A DNA stretch of 64,000 nt from Castor canadensis (GCF_047511655.1 NC_133390.1:168412083-168476082), one strand, 5' to 3'; positions 22,771 through 35,504 are shown, counted from the first letter of the stretch. Notes: a model not told the origin generated them from the letters alone. Numbers and translations: made by a program.

Positions 22771-23129
22771 GCTCCATTGAGCTGGGTTCCCGCTTCCGGG
22801 GCCCTGGTGATTTCCCATGCAAGAATGGGGGCCCCACCCGGCCCCCACTGTTCCCAGAGGCACTGTGGTCAGAGCAGCCCGGGTGGAATTTCTAGCCTGT
22901 GCTTCTTTCCTCATCTGGAAATGGGGTTCAGCTGAATGACTTTGCCTGGGATTGAGCACTCCTGGCAGACGATTAGTACACAGTACTTCCTTCTTTACCC
23001 ACTTCCAAGATTTGGGGGGCTCCCACAGAGTGGGAGGAGGGGTTTCCCCAGCTAGTCATTGGCTTTGGAGGTAGAATTTCCTCTCATACCTCCACCAGGG
23101 ATCCAGGCTCTGGCTAAAAAAGTCTTCCC

Positions 23130-23335
23130 TGCTTTAACAACAGCCTTTCTGTGTCATGTTACCTTCACAGCCTTGTTTTGTTTTCATGACAAGCCAGGAG
23201 AAAGTGAATGGCGTGGTCCCATTTTATGGATGAAGAAACTGAGGATCCGAGAGACCAAGTAACTTGCCCAAGGCCATACAGCAAGTTTTAGTGGCCGAGC
23301 CTGAATTCTAATTCAGGTTGTCTGTCTGCCAAAGC
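23130..23335 (+). repeat. MIR SINE fossil
   Basis: CCCATTTTATGGATGAAGAA, ACTGAGGATCCGAGAGACC and AACTTGCCCAAGGCCATAC. Confidence 0.8.
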
Positions 23336-23643
23336 CTCTTCATCTCAGCATCAGTTTCCTGGTTTGGGATTAAAGTATGTTTTACCTGGCCCTGGATTCT
23401 CCATGGGTCCCCTGGGGGTTCACCCAAGTGTCAGAGATAGATCCTCCACCACTGTCCCCCTGGCAGCCAGCCTTGTCTAGCAGGTGAGGGGGATGGAGCA
23501 GGTAAGAGGGGCCAGCAGGGGGATAGTCACTCCTATCCTCAACCCTTGGCCCAGCCCCAGGCAGGGCTCCCTCTTCTGCCCTGTGGGGGGGCCTGCAATC
23601 AGAGCTAATCAGCTCCTGCTAATTATCCCGCCTGCCCGTGGGG

Positions 23644-23695
23644 AGTGCACAGCACAGCATGGCACAGCACAGCATAGCACAGCACAGCACAGCAG
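23644..23695. repeat. (CACAG)n pentamer minisatellite
   Basis: About ten tandem CACAG-like units with occasional variants (CATGG, CATAG). Confidence 0.93.
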
Positions 23696-24004
23696 CTGAG
23701 GAGGGGCACGGGTTTGTTCCAGGCCCGATGAGATGCAATGAAAGGCTGGTGCAATGTTCTTCCTTTCTGGGCCTTGATTTCCCTAGCTGCTCAAAGGAGC
23801 GTTTCGCCCACCACCCAAAAGCTAGGGTGCTTGCATAGCTTCTCAGCCCCAATGGCCGAGTAACCTGGTTGGTTGCTGGGTAACTAACTCAGTTGGTCAT
23901 CTCTCGCTTGTCTCATCCCTTACCGGGGATGAGGTGGAAAGGCTGACATCCATTTGAAGTGTTTTGAAGATTCAATATGGCAACAGGGGCTCAATAGACA
24001 GCAG

Positions 24005-24115
24005 CCTCTGGCTAGAGAGCACCCTGCTTACATGACCTCATTCAATTCTCACACCAATTTGATGAAGGAGGCATTATGACAGATGGGGAAACTGAGGCAC
24101 GGAGAAAGATCCCCT
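24005..24115 (+). repeat. MIR SINE fossil
   Basis: GACCTCATTCAATTCTCACA and ATGGGGAAACTGAGGCACGG. Confidence 0.75.
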
Positions 24116-24394
24116 TGCTTTGCGGTGGATCTAACTTCCACTCATCCCTGAGTTCATTCATTATTTATTCCAGTCACCCCACTCATTTGCTGAGCACTTG
24201 GCATGCTCCAAGTCCACTGCTGAAACAGACATGGCTGCTGTTCCCTTGGGGCTCCAGCCTCAGCCATTTGAATCCTCAACCTCCTGGCTTCCCCCGAGAG
24301 GCACCAGTCCTGCCCCTTGTAGTAGCCGGGGCGGGGGGGGGTATAAAGGGGCCCCATTAATGGAAATCTTGAGGCTCGGGTGTCTAGTGACCCC

Positions 24395-24740
24395 CTTCTC
24401 ATAAGCATCACATGTAAATTTCTTTCATAATTACACTGAAAGCTATCAAACTATCTAATTTAATTTCTTTGCAAAAATAAATAGCTAAAGTGGCCCTAGG
24501 TACTGCGTAAATATGTCAGGCAGAACGAGGAGATTGCGACTGGCGCAGGCTAACGGCCACCGTGCACACTTAGTAAGTACACACTTCCTGGGCCTGAGCC
24601 CCCCTGGCAGAGGTGGAATCTGCTGACTCAGCCAGAAGGAGCAGAGGAAAGTGATTGGGGGGGGCCGTTAATTATCCATCTTTGTACATCCATAATTTCT
24701 TACTAAACAACTATGCAAATGCCGCCTAACCAGTTGCCTT
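24395..24740. promoter_or_regulatory. Candidate conserved non-coding element
   Basis: Two AT-rich clusters with AACTATCTAATTTAATTTC, GTTAATTATCC (TAATTA at 24669-24674) and an octamer ATGCAAAT at 24713-24720. No repeat recognised. POU/homeodomain binding is inferred from motif shape. Confidence 0.48.
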
Positions 24741-24859
24741 GGCCTGGCCCGCCTCTGCAAAGTCTGTTCACCTGTGGCTGTGCCCATAGGGAGGAGGCCC
24801 TGTCTGTAGTCTGCTCTCTCTCCCCAACTCGCTGTGGTCCTTCTGGTCCAGGGAGCTCA

Positions 24860-25310
24860 GCGCCATTCCTCTGATTCACTTACTCCAGGCCGGTGGCTCT
24901 TGTTTCAGCTGCCAGCTGCGTCTCCAGCCTCATTGCCTGTCTTTGTCCCTCTTGCTTGTGTGCCTCAGCTATACTGGCTTCTGAACAAGCTCATGCCACC
25001 CCAGGACCTTTGCACCAGCTGTTGTCTAGATTTCTGTGTTCCCATGGCCAGCTCTTTCTTTTTACCCAAGTTTAAGGTCAATGTCACCTGCCCCAACCAC
25101 TCTGCTGAGTGTCCCTTCTGCTTTAGTGTTTTCTCAGTGCACCTGTTACTCTGATAATTTTCTTTTCATTTATTAGTTTTTCAAGTTAATTTTTCTCTTC
25201 CTCTAGATTGTAATTTCCAAGGGAGAACACAGCCCCTGTGTTACTTATTGCTGCCTCTCCAGTGCTGGGAACGGTACACAGACTGGGTAAGTACACAGCA
25301 TGAATGAAAG
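24860..25310 (+). repeat. L2 LINE 3' fragment
   Basis: CCAGGACCTTTGCACCAGCTG, GATTGTAATTTCCAAGGGAG and CTGCCTCTCCAGTGCTGGGA in the L2 order, ending ...AGCATGAATGAAAGG. Confidence 0.85.
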
Positions 25311-25369
25311 GATAAAGAAAGGAAGAGCCCTCTGCCATTCTTGTTCCTCAGTTGCCCTCTTTCTCCACC

Positions 25370-25830
25370 CCATGCAGAATAGTCTTTTCAAATCATAAAC
25401 CCTACTGTGGCCAACCTTCCATGGTTCCCTAATTCTTTGGATAATAGCTGAGCTCCTTTTCCTGAACTTTTACCACCTGGCTTTGTTTTCCTCTCTAGCC
25501 CATTCTCTATCCATCCCAGGTCCTCTTGTCCTCCCCACACTTGGTCTTCACACAAAGGCTCATCGCGTGAGCCTCCCACAGATTGTCCTGGCTGCCATAA
25601 GCTCTACCATGCCCTTCTAGGCTCGGCTAGCTCCACCTTGTCTTTTGCATCTCCAATCACGTCTTACCTCCTCCAGGAAGCCTTCCTGCCTAGCTTGCTT
25701 TGTCTTCCTCTGCCATTGCTCTTTCCAGCTCACCCTCTGGTTTTCCCGCTTCCTTTTCTGGATGGAGAGTTTTTCAAGGGCAGGAATGTTGACCTGTTTC
25801 CTATTGTCCAGGCAGAGGTCATGGATCTGG
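25370..25830 (+). repeat. L2 LINE fragment
   Basis: Second L2 segment in the same orientation: CCTCCAGGAAGCCTTCCTGC and CAAGGGCAGGAATGTTGACC; it ends before the usual L2 terminus. Confidence 0.8.
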
Positions 25831-26339
25831 CGTAGGATCAGCTTCTGGATGGGGAAAATGTGTTCTGGAGCTGCCTGTCTGCATTTGGACACCAGCTGCA
25901 CAGCTCACTGGCTGTAGCCGTCACTCTAAGATGGTCCCTGTGGTGGCGGTGGTGGGGGGTGGCATCTGGGGATTCATGCCTTTGTGCGGACCCCTCCAGA
26001 GCAACCTGCTTTTAGTAAATGCTATCCAGCAAGTCATGGGAGGTCACGTCTGAGACTCGGTTATAAAAAGACTGTAGCTTCCACCCAGGCGCCTCGCTCA
26101 GCTCTGAGGGAAGCCAGCTGCCAAGTCGCAGCTTCTGGTTCTCCCATGGAGAGGCCCGCGCAGTGAGGAATGGTGTCCGCAGAGACCCCGGGGCACCCAG
26201 CTCGACTGTTCCAGATCTGACCTACAGGAACTCCGAGACACCGGTGCATGTTGTTTTGAGCGGCTAAGTTTGGGACTCATTTGTTCGCCAGCAGTAGATT
26301 ACTAAATACTGACCGAGTGATCACAGCAAAGCACCTGCA

Positions 26340-26480
26340 GCTTCTGTGCCTCAGCCTCTGTATTTGTCAAATGGGACAGCCCTCGAGGGGCTGCTGTGAG
26401 GGTTCGATGAGTTGGCATGTGTGAAGCACTTAGTAAAGCACCTGGTATACAGTGAGTGCTGTGTAAGTCTAGCTAGTATT
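26340..26480 (-). repeat. MIR SINE fossil (antisense)
   Basis: TATTTGTCAAATGGGACAGC, GAAGCACTTAGTAAAGCACC and TACAGTGAGTGCTGTGTAAG. Confidence 0.75.
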
Positions 26481-26654
26481 GCACTGTCAGCTCCTAGGTG
26501 TAGAGTGGATGTAGGCAGGGTAAGGGTAACAGTTACAGTTATGGCTCTCTTGGCCTGATGTTCCAGCCTCTTGAGATGACATTCAGTGCCTCTTGAGATT
26601 CCCTCAACCCCTGCCAGCTTTGTGGATGTGTCACTGGCCCTTGTGTTTAGCCTA

Positions 26655-26800
26655 CTGCTTCTCATTTCATCCTTGCAAGGTCCCTGTGAGGTAGGGGTTG
26701 TTTAATAAATGCAGAGACCTGGGTTCAGAGAGGTTACGTTACTTGCCCAAAGTCACACAGCCGGAACAAGATTAAGCTAAGACTCAATCCAGGAATGTGT
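26655..26800 (+). repeat. MIR SINE fossil
   Basis: TTCAGAGAGGTTACGTTACT and TGCCCAAAGTCACACAGCCG. Confidence 0.78.
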
Positions 26801-27034
26801 GGCTTGGGGTTCCACTTTTCTGTAAGTCCTCTCACAGGCCTGATGTAGCATGGGAAGTGGGTCCGTGGCCACTTCTCTACCTCATTTGTCAGGGAGAAAG
26901 TTATGAAGAAGGTTGCCCTCCAAGAAACTTTGGAGAGCTGCACCTAGTGAGGGGGGGGGCCGACCTGTGGTGGGGACCTGGAGCGTCTGCCCAGCAACTC
27001 TGCTCAGTGGCTGGCTTTAATGGAGGGGGCGGGA

Positions 27035-27125
27035 GCAGCAGCTGGAGCCAGCCGGAGAGCTGCCCATTAGCCCTAATTAGCAGCCCGTCTGGAAAAGCGC
27101 TTGGGCTGAAATTAAGATGCCGTCA
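27035..27125. promoter_or_regulatory. Candidate conserved non-coding element
   Basis: Short block with CCCTAATTAGCAGCCCG and GGCTGAAATTAAGATGCC in otherwise GC-rich sequence. Confidence 0.33.
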
Positions 27126-29564
27126 GTGGGTCCCAGCTGGGTCGTAGCAGAGTGGCAGCTGCAACATTTCCAGAGCCTGAGTTTGAAACGCTAACTGGGG
27201 AGGCCTTTCTGCCCTCCCCACCTGAACCCCGTGGTCCAGGAGGGGCAGTCAGATGCTCTCTGGCCAGGCAGCGATGGCCAAGCCCCCAGTCCCATGTGTG
27301 CAGGACACTTGCAAAGCCAAGAGCCTCTGTTCTCCCTGTGCGTCCTCCCGCAGCCCTGAGAGATGGTGTCTGTGCACCCATTTTGCAGAAGAAGCAGAGG
27401 CCTGGAGAGCCTTAAGAGGGTGTCCAAGACCTCCTACTAGAAAGTGGCAGAGGTTGGGGACCCAACAGCAGCTGCCTGAGTTGAACTCTGGGGGTGGGAA
27501 AGGGATACCCAGAAAGATCCTAAGTAGGGTTGGGGGGTCACCAGGTGGACAGAGGACAGGGCTCCAAAACACCCTTGTTGACTCCATTCCCCTCCCCCAG
27601 GCCCCAGGCAGAGCAGAGACCCCAGTGCCACCTGGTCTGGTGGGGAGTGACAGACAAGTTTTGCATGGAGGTGGGCTTCATGGGGGAGGGGAGGAAGAGC
27701 AGGAAAATCAGGTGTCAGGAAGGACCTAGCCGCCTCCCAATCTCACTTCCACTTCCAAAGCACTAAGAATAAACTGGGATTTAAAATCAAACTAGAAAAA
27801 AAAAAAGTCACAACCCCCTAAAGCTGCCTTCTGAGAATCGATGGTAGTGATTTGTGAAGCCCCACTGGATGCGGCAGGCCAGGAGGACTGCCGGGAGGGG
27901 CTGCCATTGACATTGTTCTCCATAAGAATATGGGAGGCGCTGAGGGCTTGTGAGGGTCTAGACACTTGCTGAGTATTTTAGAGAGATTAACTCTTTAATC
28001 TTGACAATCAGCCTCGCAGGGGTGGGTATTTATCAGCCCTTGTTCTATAGTCACAGAAATAGATCCCAGGGTGAAGAGGCTGGATCAGGTGGGGAGTGAG
28101 ATTTCAACTCCTAATCCCTGGGTCACCAGCGCCTCTGTTCCCTTTGGCCACTCCAGGCTGAAGTGATGCATGCTGCCAGCTCTGAGGAGTTCCCACGTTC
28201 ATCTCAAAGGATGGCTTAGACCTTTGCCTGTGAGGGAGAGAGATCAGGCAGACAAGAGCTGCCTGGGAAACAGTGGGGAAGAATGGCTTTCTGGAGGGGC
28301 CCAATGCCACCCATCACACACCTGGAATTACACTGAAGTTCCCCAAACCTGGGGTCTCCTTCATCCTTATAGGCCCAGACAGGGCCTGGTCCTGGCCTGT
28401 TTTATCAGAACACAGCCATATCCACTCATTTACATATTGTTTGTGGCTGTGTTCACACACAATGACAAAGGCAAGGAATAAATCCTGGGTATCTGGGCCT
28501 CAGAAAAAAGTCTATCTACCCTGAATGGGAAACACTTGCTGACCCCTGTCCTAGACAGTGCCGTCATCCTTTAAATCAGAATATCAGAGCTCAAAGCAAA
28601 TATTCTGAAAATTGAAAATATTCTGCTGGACTGAGGCACAGAGAGGGGAAAGCACTCATTAAGAACACGCAGCAAATAGTGAAAGGATGAAGAAGAGAAT
28701 TCTTGGCTCTGTGTTACAGGGACGCAGTGGCCAGGTCAGTCCTGGGAAGCCCTCGGAGTTGGCCTCAGAGCGGTACCTCCAAAGGTGTGGTCTGCCTGTT
28801 CAGGCAATCCACAGTGTAAATGCCTCTGAAGTGTCCCCTGCTGAGAAAGCTGGCTCCTCCCAGCCCCTCTCAGCCTTCTCATTTTGTGGAAGAGAAAGTT
28901 GGGTTTGACCCCTGGTGTGTCTTGTCATTTCTGGGACACTCACAAACCTTCCTTTGTGGCGCAAGCCTTGAGCAGGCAGCATTGTCAGGCCAGACATTAG
29001 CACTATTGTTTTTCTTTAGTGGCTGACTTATTTTTAAGCATCACCATCAATGTCCTGTTTTCCCACTTCTGTACTGCTATAAGTTTTGCTTTCAAAATAA
29101 CATTAGGCACAAAAAGGGGGGCTGTTGGAAGAGGAAAAACAGTAAGTAAATAATAGTCTAAGTGCTGTGTGGAAATGGCAGAGGTCATAAATACGGTATT
29201 GGAACAGCTGAAATGGGGCAGATAGTGATCGATTTCGTCATATTTCCAGAGCTGAAACTCTGAGCTGTGGGGCTTTAAAAGCAGGACATAACCTCAGGGA
29301 AGAGGTTGCCACCATGGGAGTGAAGGCTGTCTTGCAAGGCCACCAGACCCTCACCTGGATCAACCATGACTTTCTCCATTGAAGTACAAGCCCCCCCAGG
29401 GCTAGGACATCCAGGAGCAGCCAGGTGACAGAGGTTAGAGGTTGTTAAGATAGAGAAAGAGAGGGTTCTCTCACCCCTAGCTGCCTTTGTGGCTTGTGCT
29501 GACCTGGGTTCAGAAGCTACAGGAGCCAGGCATTGGGTGGGGGGGGAGGGGACAGATCCACCTG

Positions 29565-29740
29565 GATTTGAGGTCTGACTCTGTTATATCCTTGCTGTGT
29601 GACCAGAAAGAACTTTTCTTGCCTCTCTGAGCCTCAGTCTCCTCAACTGTAACATGGGGCTATTTAGTGATTGGCCCTGATTCCCAAGATTGTCTGAGGG
29701 TATAGATTAGGTGGCACAGAAGAGAGTGACACATGGTAGA
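29565..29740 (-). repeat. MIR SINE fossil (antisense)
   Basis: TATCCTTGCTGTGTGACC, CTCTCTGAGCCTCAGTCTCC and CAACTGTAACATGGGGC. Confidence 0.8.
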
Positions 29741-30539
29741 CTGATCATTCTGTGTATTGAGGGGGACCCTGCGGTCCTGCCCTGGCCTGCACGAAGCTGC
29801 AGAGGACTGGGCAAACTCCCACAGGCACAGCCAGGCTGAGCTACCTTCTGAGCTGGCTGCCAGCTCCCTGGACGCCAGGCAGCTGCTGACGTTTTTATGG
29901 GCAGATAACAGGTATCCAGTGTTCTCTCCAGGACCTGGGACATTGTAGAAAATTATATTCAGGGTGGAGAGTGGGAGGGGGAGAGCAGGGTCAGGAAGAA
30001 GGGCTCTGCTTGTCTCTGCCTCCTCCACGTCTACTCCACAGCAAAGGAGAGAGAGTTGTCGAAGCCACTAAGCCCACATGGGCCCTGAGCCCCAAGGCAG
30101 GCAGGAGGCAGCCTTCCTTCTCCTCCAGGATGACTTTGTGTGAGTCTCGGGCTTGGAGGCGATGCTCTGGTGTTGCAGATGGGCAGGACCTGCATGCCAC
30201 AGTGTTCCTTTCTTCCCTGCATGTGTCCTGCTTCAAGTATGTTCTGCCTCTCGCCCATGCAGCCATGCACCCATCCTGCAGGTGTGTTTTGGAGACTCCT
30301 CTGCCAGGCACTGTGAGGCCCTGAGGACCAGGTGGTAGACTGTCAGAGAAGAGCTTCCTGTTCTTCTTACCCATTCACTCAGCAGATGCTTACTGAGCCC
30401 TGTTGTGTGCCAGCCACCACAGCTGGTGACGATACGGTAATGTCCAAAAGGACAGTGACCTTATACTGGGGGCTTCATGGAGGAGACTGAGGCATGCTTC
30501 GGGGCTGGACCCTGATGGGTGCTCCTTGAGAATAAAGGT

Positions 30540-30770
30540 GATGGGCCCCTCGGGACACTGGTGCTGGACACTGGTGCTGGACACGGCTGTTGTCCCAAAG
30601 TCACCTCTGGTGATTTCCACCAATGATGGTACCCTCAGCGCATTGGTGTTGCACATTGTGTGCCCCCAGGACAGTGGAAATGGCTGCTGGTGGGCTCCTC
30701 TGGTACCTAAGGGTGGCCATTGTTCTACCCCCAAGGCCACTGGTGCTGGGTGCTGGTGATGCTCTGGTGA
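30540..30770. repeat. Degenerate GGTGCTGGACACT minisatellite
   Basis: Two perfect adjacent units of ACTGGTGCTGGAC (30558-30583), then scattered diverged versions (CATTGGTGTTG, CACTGGTGCTGGG, TGCTGGTGATG). Open frames across it look like by-products of the repeat. Confidence 0.6.
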
Positions 30771-31014
30771 CATCAGGGATGGGCACGGGGTGTGGGGGGG
30801 TAAGCAACCCTCCTTTGCTGTTGCTAGAGATCTCAGTTCTCCTCCACCCTTGGTCTCCCTTCCCCCACCCAGTGGCTGTGGCAGGCAGACCTTGGGTGAC
30901 ACTGAGACCCAAAACGTGATGTGAATGTGTGGCCCCATGGTCTCTCCCATCACCCCATGCTGGCAGGACTGGTTCCTCTTTGGAGGCCAATTGATCCCCT
31001 TCCCTGAGGGTTTT

Positions 31015-31235
31015 GCTCTGAAGCTAGAATGTCATTTTCCACTACAAAACCCTCTTTCTTGTAATTACGGAGAATTACTTATGAGGAGCGAGCGTGTGCG
31101 TGTATTGATTGCTACCCGAGCAGCTCAGGAATCATTTCGAGTAGATTAACCTAACTTTCTTTTGCCTTTTGGGAAGTTGGACTCTGAGTTATTTAAGGAG
31201 ATTAATCAGCTCTTAAAAGATCCAGACAGCCTTCT
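31015..31235. promoter_or_regulatory. Candidate conserved non-coding element
   Basis: Dense AT-core block: CTTGTAATTACGGAGAATTAC, GTAGATTAACCTAAC and GGAGATTAATCAGCTC. Non-repetitive and distinct from GC-rich flanks; the most enhancer-like stretch between the two genes by eye. Confidence 0.48.
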
Positions 31236-31829
31236 CTCTCCTTTTGGACCAGTCAGGGCCGTGTCATTTCCCCCGGCTTTAAGACATCTTTCCCCGTTCC
31301 CTCCTGCCCTGTCTGTGTGTCCACCATTATTGTCCCATCTGTCAGGTCGGTGGGGTTCTCTGCAGGCCCCTCTTTTGGTGGGTACACTTCTGACTGCTGT
31401 TGTCTGGATCCCAGGCGAGGTGCCACATCAGAGAGGGCTGGGGTACCGCAGGCGAGTCTCTCCTTCCAAGCCCTGATCTCTGCAGCTGTTGCATAGGAAG
31501 ATCGACAACCCATTCACTGAACGGCAGCATTTTTCTTTCAGTGAGAGATCGCACGTGGATGATGCAGACATCAACCCTACTCAGTCACCCTTCAGAGTTC
31601 CCAGGTGCCGCGCAGTGCCTCTGCCTCCCTCCCAGGAAGCTGTGGACTGCGCCATCATTCTGGGAGCAGGGGTCCTGTCTAGTGAGACAGAAAGGAGGTG
31701 CAGAGGGTGGAGAGAGGTAGCCAGAGAAAGGAAGGGGAGGAGAAGGGGAAAGGCCAGAGAGGTTCATAGAGGGCAAGGTTCAGTGTTTGCCTGACTCCAT
31801 CACCCACCTTGGAGTGGAAGGAGGGCAGG

Positions 31830-32040
31830 TTCTGGAGCCAGACAGACTTGAGTTCAAATCTCAGCTCCAGTGCTCCCTGGTTGTGTGACTTTGGGCAAGT
31901 CACTTCACCTCTCTGAGCTTTGGGTTCTCCATTATTAAAATGGAACGAGAGTAATTCGTATCTCACGAGGTTGCTGGCATTGTCCAATGAGGGTATGTGT
32001 GTGACATGCTCAAAACAAGGTGCTTAATTAGTGCTCTACA
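31830..32040 (-). repeat. MIR SINE fossil (antisense)
   Basis: GGTTGTGTGACTTTGGGCAA, GTCACTTCACCTCTCTGAGC and TTAAAATGGAACGAGAGTAA. Confidence 0.85.
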
Positions 32041-33099
32041 GACAGCAGGTAGATATCACCAAGCCCCAGACTGAGTGGGAGACTCTTTTTGAGTCCTCCA
32101 TGGAGAATTGCTGTGTAGTCCAGGCCTTCATCTCTGCCTTGGCTCCTCCCAATGCCTTTACCAGGTGGGTACAAAAGGGGCTTCTGGAAGGCAAGGTGGG
32201 ATTTTCAGCTCCTGGGGTCTGGGAACACTGCAGAACATTGCAGGCCCTCACTGTCTCTTCTCTGTTGCCTCTCCCCTTCCAGGAAAAAAGTTGGAAGTCG
32301 AATGGGTCCCGAGGTGGAATATTTTCCAAATGTCAGTGCAATCTGTGGCACATTACAGCTAAATGCGATCGTCTCAGTGCCGGCTCTGAATGTCAGCACA
32401 CTGGCCATGATGGAGTGACAAATGGCGGGCTGACAGGTGGGGCCTCGGCCCCTCTCCTGGGAAATCAGCCTGGCTGGGCTCAGCAGGCAAGACCTGCAGC
32501 CTGGGTGGGGACATGCAGCAGGCCTTGGGGTTCCTGTGTCTCAAAGTCTGTTCCCCTCCTCTCATCTGCTTTGTCACGGCTGTGTGTCCGTATGCATAGG
32601 TGCTCAGACACCCAGGGAGGGTGGTCATAAGCACAGCTGGGGATGTGTGGGTGGCCGTGTGTGTCCTCTGTTTCAAGGTGCCACTGTGTTGCTGTGAGTC
32701 TTCGCACACATTAGTAGGACCCCTGGAAGGTGCACGCACACTCACTAACCCTCTGTGAGTCTGGGCTATCTGTGTAGATACGCGCGCCATCTATCACATG
32801 GGCCCTTTGCATCTGCTGTGAGCCATCTTCCTGTGCCTACATGTACGTGGTTCTGTGAATATGTGACTGTGGGTGTTAGTCCCATTCCAACTACAAAGGG
32901 GCGGGGGGAAACGGGGGGGTGAGGAGAGAGCTCTGTCTTGCTGTCCCCTGGTGGGGGCATTTTGATGGCTCTGAGGGGCTTGCGATTGGCTGGGCAGGAT
33001 GGGGATTAAATTGCCTCCAATTACCAGAGAGTGAATGGAGAGCTTGGAGGCCAGAGGGATGGGGCGTGAACACCAGAGCCTGCCAACCACAAAGGGATT

Positions 33100-33470
33100 A
33101 AAAGCCCTACGCATGCAGGTGGCCTCATGAGTCTGTACAGGTGTGAGCGCTGTGGACGCCTGCCACTGTGTGAGCTGTGTGTGTGTGTGCCTATAAGAAG
33201 GCACATGAGTTTGTGTGTACTGTGTGATCATGGGAACACGATGTGTCCCTGTCTGTCCGGGGCTGTTATTGTGCCTCTGTGGGAGTGCTAGCACACATTG
33301 GAGTGTCTGGGGGATGTTGTGAAGGCTGTGGTTTGTGTCAGCGTGTGTCTCTGTGTTGGTAAGCATGTGGCCTGTGCACATGAGTTCACATGTGTCTGTG
33401 TGGGTGTGTCTCTGTGTGTGACTTCATGCATAAAGTTCTGAGTAGTCTGTGTGTATTTGCATCTGGGGGA
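33100..33470. repeat. TG-rich degenerate tract
   Basis: Long run of interrupted TGTG/GTGTGTGTC words with alternating purine-pyrimidine character. Low complexity. Confidence 0.75.
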
Positions 33471-33983
33471 AGGTAAAATGTGAGCACCTAGGTCAATCAA
33501 TGACTGTGAGGGAAAATACTCCCTACTCCAGCAGGTGGTCTGAGTCCCATAGCCACCTCCTTCTGTGTGCCTCCGAGAGTGTGGGCTCCCAGCAAAGGGC
33601 AGAGGCCCCAGTCTACCCCATGAAAGAGCTGTCCAGGCCCTTACACCTGGAACCTGGCGTTGGCAGGCTGGGAGGGCAGCCTTGCCCTGGGCTTTTCTCC
33701 TTGGCTTGTACATGACCACCTTCTCTCTGTGCCTTTCCCCTGGTCTTCCCTCTCCACGCTGTGTCTTTGCCTAAGTTTCCCCCTTCTGTAAGGACACGGT
33801 CACACAGCCCCTTCTCCCAGAAGACCCCTGTCACAGGTGTGTGTGTGCTGCCTCCTTTTTTGCTCTGTCTGGGGGGATCCGTCTGCTAGCTTCCCTCCAC
33901 TTCACTCATGGTAGTCTCCTCTAGGTGACCATCCAGGTGACCTCATGCCTATCCCTCCATGTCCCTCAGCTCACCTTCCTCAT

Positions 33984-34173
33984 TTTTTTTTTTTAACTGG
34001 AGCTTGGACTCCGGGCCTTCACCTTGAGCCACTCCACCAGCCCTTTTTTGTGAAGAGTTTTTCGAGATAGGGCCTCACAAACTATTTGCCCAGGCTGGCT
34101 TCAAATTAACGATCCTCCTGATCTCTGCCTCCTGAATAGCTGGGATTACAGGTGTGAGTCACTGGTGACTGGT
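33984..34173 (-). mobile_element. Composite SINE (antisense)
   Basis: T-run, shortened ID part (CTTGAGCCACTCCACCAGCC) and B1-like part ending CTGGGATTACAGGTGTGAGTC. About 30 bp is missing from the ID part. Confidence 0.9.
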
Positions 34174-34638
34174 ACCTTCCTCATCTTCACAAGCAAGCAC
34201 ACTTTCCTCCCTATGTCTCTTTCCCTGTACAGCTCTGAGTCTTGCATACAGCAGGTGCCCAGAAAATGTCTCACCCGAACTGAGGAATCCCGGGATTCTA
34301 GCCTCTTTCTGGGCTTGGGATAGGAAAGAAGACTTACCAACCCCATGCCGAGCGCCTGCACCCATCCTTTCCCCCCATCCTAACACAATCATCACTCAGA
34401 CCATGGCCTCAGCCAAGGCTGACCTGTCCCCCATTTGGACATTGTTTTAACTCATTTTTCACAGGGGAACTGATTACACTGAAGGTTCTCAAATACCAGA
34501 GCAGGAAGGTGTGCAGGGATCAGTTTGGGTGCCTGTCTCAGCTGCCTCCACTTTAGAGCTGGATCAGTTAAGGTCCAAGGGCACCTCTCCCTCACCCGGC
34601 CCTGGTGCTCCTCCGAGCTCACCCTCGGGCCTCCAATC

Positions 34639-34693
34639 CTGGCATCTCACACTCTCTTTGAGCCTCCCTTGCCCTTGCAGCTTTAGCTGTCCT
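34639..34693. repeat. Copy 1 of a 55-bp duplicated segment
   Basis: Starts CTGGCATCTCACACTCTC and ends GCTTTAGCTGTCCT. It matches 35505-35559 at 54 of 55 positions in the same orientation. Confidence 0.9.
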
Positions 34694-35504
34694 GTGGACA
34701 CGGTGGCCAGTGCTTCCCTTTCCAGTGTCCCCTCCTCTTCCTGAGCCTGCACTGAGTTTCCAAGGTTTTCCAAGGTTTTGTTCATGGCTGGTGGACCCCT
34801 CAGACTCAACACATCCAAAGTCAAACTGTCTGCCTGACTGAAAGCTGAGGTTTCTCCTGTGCTCCCTGGTTCTTTACCTCCTTTGCTGCCCTTGTCTCTC
34901 AACACTGAGGCCTTTTACCTCCACGACTGCCATTCCCACATCCACCAACTGCCAGCACCGCTGCTGACCCAGTTTAAGCATGCCCCCCCCATGTCACCTT
35001 TCTGTATCAGCTAGTTTGGTACAAAAGACCGTAACAGTGATTTTAACAAGTTGGAAACTCTTCTCTCATGTAAACCAAGTCTGGAGGTAGACAGGTTATG
35101 CTTTTGACCTCCACAAAGTTGAAAAGAACCAAGTCTTCTTCTACTTCACTGTCTGGCCATTCATAAGATATGATCTTTCTCCTCACGGACCAAAGTGGTT
35201 GCTTAAGGTCTAGCCATCTCAGCTGTGTTCAGCCAGCAAAAAGGAGAAAGGGACAGAAAAAGGAGGCAAAAGGCATAGGTCAGCAGTCTTTTGAGGAATG
35301 ACCTAGAAACTGCCACATGCCAATTCTTGGAGTCAGTCTGTGCAAAATATATCTATGATAGGGGCTGGAGAACAACAGCCACTGTATATATGGCTTTGTG
35401 CCCTGTTAAAAATTGGGGGTTTTCTGATTAAGGAAGAAAGCAAGACTGTGATACCTCTTCTGATATCCTCACTGGTCTCCTTCTCTTTTCTCTTCCCCTC
35501 TGTT

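Noticed and set aside
30390-30953. 187-aa open frame on the - strand
   Set aside because: Spans a minisatellite; appears repeat-driven.
32794-33381. 195-aa open frame on the - strand
   Set aside because: Falls in the TG-rich tract (THT/TQT repeats), with no family similarity.
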